64,000 bases of DNA. Origin: Lucinisca nassula. Its lineage: Eukaryota; Mollusca; Bivalvia; Lucinida; Lucinidae. Under the pieces are notes generated by a model. That model did no database searches and was not told where the DNA came from. It was given only the letters and a program-made list of their open reading frames with translations. The stretch covers positions 89,181,108 through 89,245,107 of the forward strand of contig OY757023.1 in the NCBI GenBank assembly GCA_963580285.1, written 5' to 3'. Numbering within the stretch: position 1 is the first letter of the stretch; the number at the start of each line of letters is the position of its first letter. Made by a program: the position numbers and the translations under genes. Positions 27,301 to 39,300 of this stretch are shown here, in pieces.

Positions 27301-30300
27301 GTAGAGTGTCCGCTCCGGGGAACGGGAGGTCACGGGTTTGATCCCGGGCTGCGACATACCAAAGTCGTTAAGAATGGTACTAGCTGCTCCTCCCTTGGCA
27401 CTCAGACTTGCGGTAGAGCTAGGACTGGTCAACCCAGTGTCAGGATAATGTGACTGGGTGTGGTATCATGTAATGTGTCTTGGGCATGATACTTCAGTGA
27501 GGTAGCACTATAAAAATGAGCATTGAGCTCCCTGTCGCAACCAGACACTGTCGTGATATGACTGAAAAATTGTTGAAAGCAACGTTAAACCCGAATTCAC
27601 ACACACATTAATATCCTAGCTGTACAATACTGAAGTGCTGTTGAGTTTTATGGCAGAACTGAGATGATCGATTTACATTGCTTATTAATATGTACCATAA
27701 ACAGCTTCAATATACAATTTAGATATCAAACTTCACCTGTTGTTAAAGATAGATGGGACTTTAACCCATTTAGTACCGGAAACCCCAAAACTGGTACCAG
27801 GGCAAACAGTGCTGGCCAAGATCAGACGCCGCAGAACGCGGCGTGCTGATCAGGGCCTACACTGTTGCTAAAAGTTAAGCCATTTTCCAAATAAATTTTG
27901 AAGAAAAAACAACCGGACACCCCTAAATTTTGAAATGGACTCCTGCTTTATATAAGGAGGAAGATTCCATTTGGTACAAAAAGGTTAAGTCCTGCCTCAG
28001 TGAAAAGATGGTGATATATCTGCTACATCTTCTATAATGGATAAACATCACACAAACGGACAAGGTGGGTATTTGTTGAATAATCCTTTTCGTACCAAAT
28101 CGAATCTTCCTCCTTATATATAGCAGGAGTCCATTTCAAAATTTAGGGGTGGCAGGTTGTGTTTTCATCAAAATTTATTTGGAAATAAGTTAAGGCGTAA
28201 TTATACCAAATTTAGTGACACAGAGGCCTTTCTGATATTTAATCTTCATCAGTGTGTCTCAACCCCAAAGTTTTGAAACCAAAACGGATGACGGACAAGA
28301 CCCGCAAACACAGCACATCCCCCTCCGAGTACACACCGACCGACATAGCTCATGAGACAGGTCAACTGGAGGCATCAGGCAAGAGATGCCTACCTCTTCT
28401 GAACTTTTAGCAAACAGTGGAGGGCCAGATGATCTGGGCCTGCACTGTTTGCCAGGGTACCCGTTTTGGGGTTTCAGGTGCTGAATGGGTTAATTAATCC
28501 ACTTTATCATATGACATCGCATCTGAGAGTATAATAACCTCATGTTTTTTTTTCGATAATCCACTAGTGGATTAAATATGCAAATAAGCTAGATACGTCC
28601 CGTAACGTTACAGTCAAGACGCCTTTAACGACGGGGCGTTTACTAACGGCAGAAAATTGACATTTTTGTAAACAATCCTTAGGGGAAGGGTCGTAACTAA
28701 TGTTGTGAGAACTTGTGACCCAACCCCATTGCATGCATGTTTTGTCATGTTTTGATGCAATAAAATACGTTTAAACTAACAATCGTGAATAAAATGCGTT
28801 TTAAACGTCATATGATAAATTAATAGAATCTTGCATTCGTGCTCATGTATTATTGAATTCATTAAACTCGTTGAGGAAAAGGGATAAAATGTTCGACAAA
28901 GCCTTGCATTTTATCCCTTTTCCTCAACTTGTTTAATAAATTCAATAATACATAACAACTCGTGTAAGATCCTCTATATATACTGTGGACTGTTCAACTT
29001 TATTGCGGTTTAGATGTCATATGATAAATAGAATCTTGCATTCGTGCTTACGTATTATTAAATTTACTTAACTCATTGAGGAAAAAGGATAAAATGATTG
29101 ACAAAGCCTCACATTTTATCCCTTTTCCTCAACTTGTTTAATATGAACACTCATGTAAGATCCTTTATGTATATATATTTCAGAGAGATCAGGCTTGGCA
29201 GCTGCCAGGCAGACAATGCATACAAAATGTCAAGCCTGATTTTATCTGAAAATTTGGGCAAAAGGCTGCTTCTGTTGTGCCTTGCACTTTGAGGGTAAAC
29301 TGTGTATGTACTTATTAGAATTGCCTCAATGGGGCAGTTTTAACAAATGTCACTGCATGCTATTTTCTGAAAACAAACAAGAAAAACTTATCCCTTTGTT
29401 AAGGGTTAAGTTTTTCCATTCCTGTGGCACCCTTATTGCTGCTGAAAGACATTAAACTGAATTTTTATGCAATGTCTGTATGAATGAACTGGACTGGAGT
29501 CTGTATACTTACTTTGATTCTGGTTTCTTCCAGGCAATTTGATGAGTACAGCCAGGAAAGTGGTCAATATCCAGAGGATGATTACGAACAGGAACTTCGT
29601 GATTACGGTCACAGTCAGCGTGAAAGACGAGAGCGATCGGCAAGTCCAGTAGGATACGATGATCCTTATTATGAAACAAGTTCTCAAGCTGGAAGGGAGT
29701 ACGATTCATATGAAAAGCATAGATATGAACACTACCGGAGCCCTAGTAGTGAAAGGGAATTGGATTTAGATGATGAGTATAAATACAAATCTAGGACCAG
29801 TGATGAACGATATTATTACAAGGATAAATATTATGAAGTTGAAACAAAGTCACGAGAACGATCCTTGAGTAGTGATAGTGAACAAAGATATCGTGTTGCT
29901 TCGGAAATAGTGCGGACTAGTAGTCGGAGCAGGTCTCCGTCTTTAAAACATAAAAGAACCAAAGAATTACCTATCTCATATCGATCTCAGTCACCACCAA
30001 CACCAACAGACGATGAACCCTTGTATTACAGTAATTCAAGGGATCCAAGTCCCACAGATTTTGATAGTGCTTTCAGAAAATATGGAGATTATAAGAAACG
30101 TTTATCCAGTGGATTAGACAGTGATAAAAGTGGTAAATCCAGTGCATTGACGTTAGCAACAGGATTAAGAAAAGAAATAGAATCTGTGAAATCAGAAGAC
30201 AGATTGTCTCGGAAACGTTCATATGAACAAGCATCACCTAAAAAGATGGAAAGACAACAAAGTCGTGGTAGCAGAAGTGGGTCATTATATGATTATGACC

Positions 30301-33300
30301 GTTCAGAAAAACTAACTCCTAAGGAATTATTAACAAAAGTGGCTAGGTTGAAATCGGAATTATATGAAAGAACTACGGGTAAAAGTAGTCCAAGTTCAGG
30401 AAGTTCTTATGGTGATATTGACCCATCTTCTCTTACAGAATCGGAATTAGCTAAGTTACATCGTGAAAAACAGAAACTATTGGATAAATTAAAACAAATG
30501 GATGATAATGGAAGTACTAGTGACACAGAATCTAATGGTGATTTGAGACGTAAAAAAGCAAGATTAGAACAAGGTCATAGTAAATACCTTAAAAAATCAG
30601 AGTCTCTGAACCTTACAAAACATGAACTGAAAGAGAAACTGAAATTATTAGACTCAACTCAAAGTTACAGAAAACAGATGGAAAGTTCACGGAAAAAAGA
30701 GCAGGAGAAAGAGATACTCAGGGAGTTAAAAAAGACTAAGTCAGCTGGGGAGATAAAGAGAGACTTATTTAATTATAGTGATACTGAGGAAAACTTAGGT
30801 TTGAACTCTCCTAAAGACATTCCATCAGGTTTCTTGCCTAAGAAAAGGCGGAAACTTGAAGGGGAAAGTGATAGAAAAAGTCGATCATATCGTGTGCGGA
30901 GAGACAAAGAGGACGAAGGTGCTTATAATAGTAGTGACGAGGACAAATCAGATTTGCTGCAAAGACAAATAAGTTCTCATTCAGATCTGTTTGATAGGAC
31001 TAGAAATGTATCTGGTGGCATGGATATACGTTTAGAAACTGAATCTATATTCTCTGGTTCTAATGTTCATTCACATGGGAAGGATGAAACTCGTCGAATT
31101 TCATCTGGCAGTGAATCAAATAAAGAACATTCTGAGCACAGGAGACGTAAAAAACAAAAGAACAATCACATAACACCATTAATTCCATTAGGTGAGGATG
31201 ATTTACCGGACCCTGAGGTTTCTGACCCAAGGGTCCCAAGAGAGAAAAGAGACTCTCCCTTAATATTACCATTACCAAAGTTTGCTCAATATATTCATTT
31301 TTCACCATTACCGTCACCGGATCATACATCACCAAAATCATACAGTGATCTCCCAAAGACAGACAGAACACCTCCAAGACAAAGTGAATCACAGAGTTTA
31401 CCAGAAACGGCACCATTACCAATGCCCCCTCTGGCAACTGATACTGAATATCAGTCACCATGTTTTTCACCACAAAGCAGCAGCAGTAAAACTCATTCCC
31501 CCTCACAGTCACCAAGTGGTTCTGCTTCGGATAATTCTAAAGGTAATTCAGAGGAAAATCCTGAAAGTTTTCCCTCTGATGAAATCACACCTGATGCTGT
31601 ATTGGATGAAAACAAACCAGATAGTTTAGATTCTGTTCCAACATTGGATAAAGAATTCGAGCCCAAAGGGGATGAACATTTATCAGACAGTAATAGTGAT
31701 CCAGAAATTTCATGTGACGATAATCTTTCTATTGAAGAAAGGATCAGACAGTTAGATGAAAAATGGAGTAAAGCCCAAGCCCAGGCTGCTATTACTCCTA
31801 AAACTATATCGGAAGTAGAAAGTGCTGTTAACATTTCAGCTCCATCAAATAACTTACCACTTATTTCAACTGTATCAACAATTGCAAACTCTAGTCCATC
31901 TTTACCATCACTTTATTCTAAATTTAAGATTAGGAAAAAGAATGATTCTCCAGCTGAAGGCAGTGATAAAGCAGAACCTTCAGAAATTGTTCGAACTGTT
32001 CTTTCTAAATCAAGCATATTTGATCAGGATAGTAAAAGACTTGAACAAATTAATGATAAGTATGACACAAGTGATCCTAATTTAGTTGCTGATGATTCAT
32101 CACCCAATCTGATGGGTGTGGGAACCAAAGCAGCAGCAAAAGAAATGCCACTGTCAACATTACCTGGTTCTTTAATGGAAAGGTTAGGGCAAAACACTTC
32201 ATTTCCAACATTGACTGTGAATACCTCATTAGCAGACCAAATGTCTGGTGGATCCCCAAGTAACTTAGTGAACAAATCATTTGATTCATCTATGGAATTA
32301 TATGTTCCAGAAAATATAACACCTAAGGCTAGTCCTATGATGAATCACATAAATAGCAGTGCGACTTTGACACCTCCAAATCCACATATGGAAGGTTCTT
32401 TTACTCCTAGATCTAATGCCTCCTATAATGAATCTGATTCACAACCACCTTTGATAGAGACATTACAAAAGTCAAGTTCAGTAGATTATTCCGTGAAATT
32501 TACGGATACAGAATTATCTAACAAAGACAGTTTTGTAAAAGCACCAGAGCTAAAAAGACAAAATGATGAGTTGGGAATGAACAAGTTGGATACAATTAAT
32601 AAAGACTTACCTGAAAATGTTACCTCTTTTAATGCTGTCAGTGTAAAAGAGGAATTAAATAACGTTTACACCTCAGAAAGTGCAAATGAAAAAGGATTTC
32701 TAAATTCTGGACACATTAATTCATCAGATTTGGTATCTAAGGTAGAAAACCTTGATTCTAATGATACTATCAAGCCAGCTGAAGAAAAGTCTGAAAGAAA
32801 ACATGAAATTGAGAAATCGGTTCCTATAGATACAAACCCTTTCTTCAAGCCTGAAATTTTCAGTGTTTGTGTCAAAAAGGAGTACAATAAGAAAGAAAAG
32901 AAGGAAACTGATGGAAATAATGTAAAGGATATTTCCTCAAGGTCTGCTTTTGATGCTGATATATTTGGTATGTCAGATCCTTTGGTAATAGGGAAAAGAA
33001 AAGTAGAGGAGACTAACTCAGACACAAATGTTAAAAGTGATATAAAAGCTGATGTCGAATCTAAAAGTGAATCCAAAAGCAATCCTGTCTTAGAAACAAA
33101 AACAGATGATAAACAAGAGCCAGAAACTAAGGTGAAGTCTGATAAGGAAAGTGACACTGATAAATCAACTCAAAAAGTAAAAACTGTTTCTGATAAAGAA
33201 AAAAGTAAATCTGAAAAGGACAAATCAAAAGAAAAATCAAAATCACATTCATCTTCAGAACCAACAAGCAAAAAGCAAAAGGTGTCTAAAGACAAAAAGT

Positions 33301-36300
33301 CTGACTCTTCTCAAAAAGATGATAAGCACAAGAAAAAAGATAGTGAAAAGAAAAGTGATACTCACAAGTCATCCAGTGATAAGAAAGATAAACATAAGTC
33401 AAAATCAGATAGAGACAAGAAAAACCCTGATAAGAAATCAAAAGAGGAAAAGAAGGACAATGATGAAAAGAAGAAAACAGATTCTGAAAAGAAAGAAAAC
33501 AAAGATGACAAGAAAGAGAAGCACGACACTGAGAAGAAAGAAAAAACAGAAACTGATAAAAAGGACAAGCATGAAAATGAAAAGAAAGAAAAGCATGAAA
33601 CTGAGAAAAAAGAGAAACATGAAAGTGATAAAAAAGAGAAACATGAAAGTGATAAAAAAGACAAACATGAAAATGACAAAAAAGACAAACATGAAAATGA
33701 TAAAAAAGACAAAACTGATGATCATAAAAAGAGTGATAAAAGTAAGAGTACTAGTGGTGACAAAGACAAGAAAGATAAAAAGGATGGTCATAAACATGAT
33801 AAGCATTCTGATAAACATGGATTGAAATCTCCGGATAAGAAACTGTCCAAGTCTTCAAGCACAGAAAAGAAGGGAAAAGACAGTTCTAAAGAATCAGAGA
33901 AACCAGATAGGAGTTCTAAAAGTGACAAGAAAAGTGACCATTCCCACAAAAAGCAACACAGAAGCTCAAGTTCTCATAAGTCCAAAAAATCGAAAGAAGA
34001 GACTGGTGATTCTAGTAAGCCCAAAGAGACTAAAGAAAGTGGTATAGAAGTAACTGAAAATGTAAAAGATTCAAATGAAAGCATGGAAGATTTGACAGAA
34101 AATATGTCTGAAGCAAAATCCAAAACTGAGAAGTCAGTTGATAGTACTGATGATTCTGTTACAGATGGAAAAGACTCAAATAAAAAGAAAGACCTGTCAG
34201 AAGAAAAGAACAAAGATAAAGAAAATGTAGCAATGGGGGAAAAGTGCAAGGACCCAAAACAGAAAGACAAAGATAGAGAGAACAAGGATAAAGATCCTGA
34301 TTCTTCAAAATCTAAAAGTAAAACTTCCTCATCTGCATCAGGTAGTACAAGTGAAAAAAGTAAGTCATTAAGCGAAAATAAGACACAGAAAACTAAGTCT
34401 GATAAAACCGTGAATGAAGAGAAATCATCAGATTCTAAAAAAGAAGACAAAAAGAGCAAAGAGGATTCCTTGAAATCTGGTAGCAATGTATCTGGTAATA
34501 GCTCAAAATCAAAGGATAAAGATAAAGAAAAGGTTAAGTCTGATTCACAGAAGAAGTCTTCAGCAAAAAGTGATAAGTCATCAAATAAAACAAGTTCTAA
34601 GTCCAATTCAAATTCATCTTCAAAAAAGGAAGAAAAATCAAATGATGGTAGTAAGGATAGTTCAAAAGATAAAGAAAATAAGGAGACTAAGGACAAAGAA
34701 ACGCCAAAGAAAAAGACAGAACATAAAGATCATAGACTTACTGAACTAGAGAAATTAGACATAAATTTAGCTGATTTTTGCTTTGAGCCTTATGTTTCAA
34801 TGTATGATAAAGTAAAACGAAGATCAACTGATAAAAAAGATAAAGAAAAAGGAACTGAAGACATCAGAAAACAAATTAATGAATATAAGAAAAAGAAGAA
34901 GAAGAAAAAACTTAGTCTTAGCGATGTCACAGAGAGCAGTGAAATAAGTACTGATGAGGATACAAGGAAAAGGAGAGAAAATAAGAAGAAATTTGGATTG
35001 TCATTTGTTGACTCTGACAGTTCTTCAGATGAAGAATCTTTACAGAAACATAAAAAGACATCCAAAATTCAAACAAAGAAACCCAAAAGAATTTTGGATG
35101 TTTATTCATCAGATTCGGAGGAAGAGGAGATTAAGAGTCCAGTAAAGAAAGGTTCTACAAACACAAAAAACAAGAAAGTGGATGGTTTGAACTTTGACTT
35201 TGACAGTTTAAGTGACTCAGACAACCAAAACACAAGTACCAAACTGGCAAAATCTAAAACTACTGCTAAAGCAAAGAAAGCTGAAAAGACATCAAAATCT
35301 AAACCAACAGCTAAAAAAGGAACAAAACCCAAAACATTGGGGAAAAATTTGACCCTAAAAGAACTGTTTTCTGATGACTCCGATGATAGTCATTTTACAG
35401 ACAGCGATAGTGACAGTGACATAATGATTAAGCCAAAACCCAAGAAAAAAACGGATCCAAAATTACCACAAAATAAGAAAACACTACCTAAAGGTCGTTC
35501 AATTTATACAACATCAGAAGATAGTGAAAGTGAACCAGAGAGAAAGCCTAGTTTCTCACCTGTTAAGAAAAGTCCTCCAAAGAAACCATTTGATAAAAAA
35601 GATGAAAGTGAATCCTTCACCTCTGATCCAGAACTCTTTGAGAAGGACAAGAGCAAAAAACAAGTCAAAGATAAAGCTAAAGTTAACAAAAAGCATAGTG
35701 ACAGTTTTGAAAGTGACCACTTCTTTTCAGACCCTGAATTTGCCAAACCAAAGACTAAGACGAAAGAATCACCAGTTTCAGATAGTGTGAGTGTAAGTGC
35801 TAAAGACACAAACATTCTTTCACCACCTGAAACTGATGTAAAACTTGAAAAACCTAAGGAAAAGATTAAAAAGCAAAAATCAAAAGATAAGTCTAATAAA
35901 GAAAATAAGAAAAGTAAGAAGAAAGTGAATGCTGATACATTGTCTGACAATGGAAATAATCTCTCAAAGAATCTGTCAAAGCTTGAAGTGACTGAAGTAT
36001 TTTCTGAAACAGTTTTTGAAAAGGATGAACCATCAGATGTTTTGAAAAAGGTGGATCAAATGCCTATTTTATCAAGTGTAAAAGATGAGTGTATTGTTCA
36101 GCAGATGTCAGACAGCTTGGAGAAAGATCTTATTGAATTTAAAATGGATGATAATCACAAAATTCCAAAAGCTGAAAAAGTTAAAAGCAAAAAGCATAAA
36201 AAAGAAAAGAAGAAGAAAAACAAAGAAAAGGATAGGGAAAAAACTAGCTCTTCAAGTAACATTCCAGATATTTTGTCAGATGGTGATGAACACAATAATA

Positions 36301-39300
36301 ATAGAACGGATGATGTAACAAATGAGGTCAGAGAATCTAAACCTGACGGTGAAAGTACAAGTGATATGAATTCAAGTGGGAATTCTGCTAGAAACTTATT
36401 TGATGAGTTAAGAGCCGACATGTCATCTGATGATAAAGAAATGAAAAAGAAACATAAGAAAAGTAAGGAAAAGAAGGAGCACAGTGAAGCAAAAACTGAA
36501 ATTAAGCCTGAACTGGATATTAAACCTGATACAAAATCTGATGTAATGAAAAATGACGATACAAAATCTGATGTAATGAAAAATGACGATACATGTAACA
36601 AAACCAACAATACGCAGAAAGATGATACAAAGCATAAGGAAGAAAGGAATGAACCTGATTCTGTATTATCACCTACACCAAATATAAAGCATGAGGTTAC
36701 AGATACGACAGAAACTGAGAAACCTTTACCAGGAAGTGATGTATTTGAATTTACAGAGGAGGAGGAGGCAGAAAAGAGTTTAGCGCCTTTCAAAGAATCT
36801 CATGTCAAGATCATGAAACCATCAGCTTTCCCAGATTTGAAACTCCGAGATGATGAAAAAGATGTGGATAATAGTGATATTCCGATAGAAATTGAGGGAG
36901 TAGAAATTGAATACCAGACTCAAGAACAGGACTACAAGGATGAATCTGAAGATGTATGTCCTGAAGTAGAAACAAGGGAAGAGGTTGTTGAATGTGTTGA
37001 GCCTAGCATTGAGGAAAAAGCTTTACCTGGCAGACCAAAACAGAAAGGCAAGAAACGAAGAGGCAGAAGAAACAGTGTTAAAGAAACAAATTCAGATCTT
37101 GATGCTCTGGACAGTAATGTCTTTGGGGTTTCACTTGCCAAAGATATACCAAAAGCAGAACTTACATTTGAAGCAGCTGCCAATGTTGATCATTCTCAGA
37201 AGGCTGTGGAGGAACTTCAGAGTGAGGTTCTGTCATTTGACCCTCCTACTTCAAATGAGCATGAGCTTATTATTGATGAAAGTGGTACACTTCAAGTTCA
37301 AGATGAAACTACTTCTGCTGTAGAATCAATAGTTGAGGAAAGCAGAAATGATGTTGATGAAACTGCCAAAGCTGTTGAATCAATATTGTTAGGAAATGAA
37401 ATTCCAGGGTTTGGCATGTCTGATCTTTCCCAGCCTACACCACAGCAGCTTGAAGAAGCATATCTTGGAAATCTTAACCAGCCGGAGTCTATACCACTAC
37501 AGACTGTTGAAATTGAAGCCACAACACAGCTTGATAAAGGAAAAGCCAAAGGCGCTGGTAAAAAAAGAGGTAGAAGGTCAAAGTCAGGGCAAAATGAGAT
37601 GTCTCAAGAATCTCAGGCTTTAATCATGGAGACAATAGAGAATGTCAGTCATGGTAATGACCTAAATGAGAACAAGTCTGGTCAATTAGAGAATCAGAAT
37701 TCATATCTAACTGATGTTACAAATCAGCATAATCTGAACGATGATGATGATGATGCAGTGGATAGACTCCAAATTGATTTTGACCCTCCAAAACCAGAGC
37801 CAAAGAAGAAGCAAAGAAAACCAAAACAAACAAAGGCAGGGAAAATGGCTGATGCAGCAGCTGCTCTAGCTGCTGAAAATAAAATGGACAACATATTTGG
37901 GGGCCACTTGCATGATCCAAGTGATACAGATACAGAAAACAAAGATACATCTGACCTAAATAGAGATTCTGTAAGTGAAAATGAATTGGAAAGCTCTACT
38001 TGCTCGAAGAATGAAGATCTGTTATTTATGGATAGGGAGGATCAGAGGCATGATTCTGACCTCCTATCTCCGGATGAAAGATCCAATGAAGATATGGCTG
38101 CAACAGATGTAGTTAAAAAGAAGCGTGGACGAAAGCCAAAGAATTATAAAGAGATGAATGCATGTCCCAAGACCAACTCCCCTAGAGGAACTAGAACTTT
38201 GTCACCACGGTCTCCAAGGAACTCAGACCCACGGTCTCCAAAGTACGAGGCACCTTCCCCATTAGTGAAACCTTTTGACATTAAAAATAAGCGCTGTAAA
38301 GGTTTGTTAGAAGATATGGACATGAAAGAAATTCTGAATGAAGAAACTGGGGAAATCAAATTGTCATCCATTGAAAATATTAACAGCAAATTTAATTTCT
38401 CAGAAGGTGGAAAAAATGGCCAGAAGTTTTCTAACATTTTTGACTTTGATGAAAATGATGAGACAACAACTGTAAAACAACAACGGCAAAGGCGCAAGAA
38501 AGGAGATACACTACAGAGTCCAGAAAACAGAGGCATATTTTCAAGTCCTGAGAGAAATCAGATGGCACTCTCGGATGATAAACATATCATTGGAAGCCCA
38601 GAATCTAAACTGTTGTTCAGTCCAGAACATAAAATAAATTTTGGATCACCTGATAAGAAGGGTGTTGATACGGAAAAGAAACTAGAAATTGACTTGAAAT
38701 CAGGCCTTTTCAGTCCGCTTGGTCCTTCAGAGAACCAGAAAATGGAAGTAAAAACTGTTTTGGAAGAGAAAGATCCAGAACCTTTGTTTAAAGCTTTCTT
38801 TGAAGCAAAATCAAAGTCGGGGAAACCAGAAAATGATAAGGTCTCTCCAACAGTACCAAATCGAAGACTAAGTGGTTCACAAAATGAACTGAAAGATTTA
38901 AAGATAGATATCTCAAAGCAAGACCAAGAGAAATCCAAGGGTCTTATGTCACCACCAGGTCTTGTGTCACCCCCAGGTCTTGTTACACCACCAGGTCTTT
39001 TGTCCCCACTTGACAAGACAAAGTCTTTGATGTCACCACCAATATCGACTCCGGTTATGAGCAATGTTGACAAGACGATAGACAATGTGTCCAAAGGGCT
39101 GTTTGAAGGTAGCACTGATGATGAATCGGGTACTCCAGGGGAGGCTGGAATAGGGTCAGGCCAGAAGAAGAGAACCTCCAAGAAAAGTCGTGATGAAAAG
39201 AAAGATGAGCCAGTGGTTAGCAGTCCACCGCCAAGTGTCCAGTCTCAGCTGCCAGGAACTCCTGTCACGACAACAGTTCATGGTTAGTTGTTAGTTTTGT

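Noticed and set aside
27280..27355. tRNA gene in the head of SINE-T3
   Set aside because: A and B boxes are present but the body continues into a SINE with target duplications, and the cloverleaf was not convincing.
33319..33825. 168-codon plus-strand frame in another phase of exon 8
   Set aside because: Lys/Arg/Met-rich frame-shifted reading of the KDKHE repeats; a shadow of SPEN.
33974..34696. 240-codon open frame on the minus strand within SPEN exon 8 (Ser/Leu/Phe-rich)
   Set aside because: It is the complement of a Lys/Ser/Asp-rich coding region; similar minus-strand frames occur along the whole exon. No start context, domain or splice sites.
36155..36793. 212-codon minus-strand frame in exon 8
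   Set aside because: Shadow of the SPEN frame; composition mirrors the Asp/Lys codons opposite.
38558..39181. 207-codon minus-strand frame in exon 8
   Set aside because: Complement of the PPGL and Ser/Pro-rich end of the exon; no supporting feature.
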